Assembly (NCBI RefSeq): GCF_963662255.1
Contig: NC_085048.1
Location: forward strand, 101,414,229 to 101,478,228
Reading direction: 5' to 3'
Origin: Cinclus cinclus
Lineage: Eukaryota; Chordata; Aves; Passeriformes; Cinclidae
Length of the DNA: 64,000 nt
Shown: positions 63,045 through 64,000 of the stretch, piece by piece
Layout: every line of letters starts with the position of its first letter
Position numbering within the stretch: position 1 is the stretch's first letter
Position numbers and translations under genes: made by a program
The notes under the pieces: model-generated
Told to the model about the DNA's origin: nothing
Databases searched by the model: none
The model's input: the letters and a program-made list of their open reading frames with translations, nothing else

Positions 63045-64000
63045 TAGTAGGAAAAGCAGTGGCAGGATGTGAATAATTTACAATGCTTGGGGCCTTGCGA
63101 CCCTTTCTGTTTCTGTCTCCTGGGTACCTCTGGGCTAGGGAATGGATTTGCCTCCTGTGGTCTCTATGGGTATGTAGTTTGAAGTTGGAACAAGCTTTAC
63201 TCTTCACTCTTTTTCGCCACTGAAGCCTTTGGAAAAGATCCCAAACATTTGTAGGCAGTGCTAGGTCTATTTTCTAGGAAGTGTTTTAAGTACATTAGTT
63301 AAGGGTGTGAGGAAGGAATTTTTCTTCTAGATCCTAAGAGCCTGTAGAAATGTTCTCTTCTTAGCATGGAAAATCCACTAGCCTGAAATCCCCTTTCCAG
63401 CTCAGCATGGTGATCAGGCAACGTCTCATGTAGATCACTGAGGAACATTCAATTACAGTACAATTTTCCTAATTCTGTCAAAATTAATTCATCGAACAGC
63501 TTGGCCAGCAGTGTAAGTGCAGCTTGAGATTCATCTTAGGTAATGTGAGCAGACAGGTAGAACAAATTAAAGAAATAACATGGTGGCATGGGGTGGATTG
63601 GCAAAGAATAGCTTCTGCTCCCTCATTTCCCCTCCAACTGTGGGAATGCCCATCTGAATTGCTCTGGATGCTTTGCACATCATATTCTGCTTTGCACTAC
63701 TCCTGCTTTCATCAGGTGTCACTTGGCAAGGCCTTGTTGGGACTCCTCAAAGACTAATCTGTAGGGAGACAGGAATGATCAGTTTAATTCCTTGGTGATT
63801 TTTTATTTTTTAAGTGATAGACTTTTCTTTTCCATGTGGCTTCCCTTTGCACTGCAGCTCAGTCTCTGATTCTGCGCTGAGACTAAAATCCTTAATCACC
63901 ACAGAAATTGAAAATTCTTTGTTGTGAGGAATTACTCTAGGGTCTGCCAGAGTGAGAAATTAATTTTAAAAATTGCATGTTGATAAATTTGGTGTGGATT
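63045..64000. other. No gene seen
   Basis: Unique-looking DNA to the window edge. A 148-codon minus-strand open frame (62761-63207) overlaps the CR1 end and is not a gene. Confidence 0.6.

Overview
The window looks like non-coding bird nuclear DNA, most likely from a songbird (passerine). The bird call rests on many 5'-truncated CR1 retroposons ending in the octamer-type 3' tail seen at avian CR1 ends. The passerine call is inference from several young-looking solo long terminal repeats (LTRs) of endogenous retroviruses. I see no convincing protein-coding gene, tRNA, rRNA, CRISPR array or operon. The open reading frames are short, and their codon content fits chance in A+T-rich DNA. The interval could be intergenic or lie inside a large intron; nothing in the sequence decides which.

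Layout. 1-980 is a decayed CR1 ORF2 fragment (endonuclease domain and linker, minus strand) that runs off the left edge. 3.8-5.3 kb holds one CR1 3' end cut in two by about 1.1 kb of inserted DNA with LTR-like promoter and polyadenylation signals. Short CR1 3' ends lie at 6.8, 16.6, 29.4, 43.0 and 58.0 kb, and an older, amniote-type CR1 lies at 54.3 kb. Two copies of one LTR family (perfect 8-bp terminal inverted repeat) sit at 17.9 kb and 62.4 kb, both on the minus strand. The 62.4-kb copy is nested inside a CR1. A second LTR family contributes two solo LTRs in opposite orientation at 34.7-35.4 kb and 37.3-38.1 kb, each with its own 5-bp target duplication. The second of these carries a 156-bp GGAA/TTCC microsatellite that grew from a short seed still visible in the first.

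The remaining DNA is unique-looking and A+T-rich, with homopolymer runs, small microsatellites and one clean 45-bp tandem duplication at 42.0 kb. The main biological content is a readable insertion history: CR1 first, then LTRs nested within CR1, then loss of proviral interiors leaving solo LTRs, then microsatellite growth inside an LTR. I found no new gene system.
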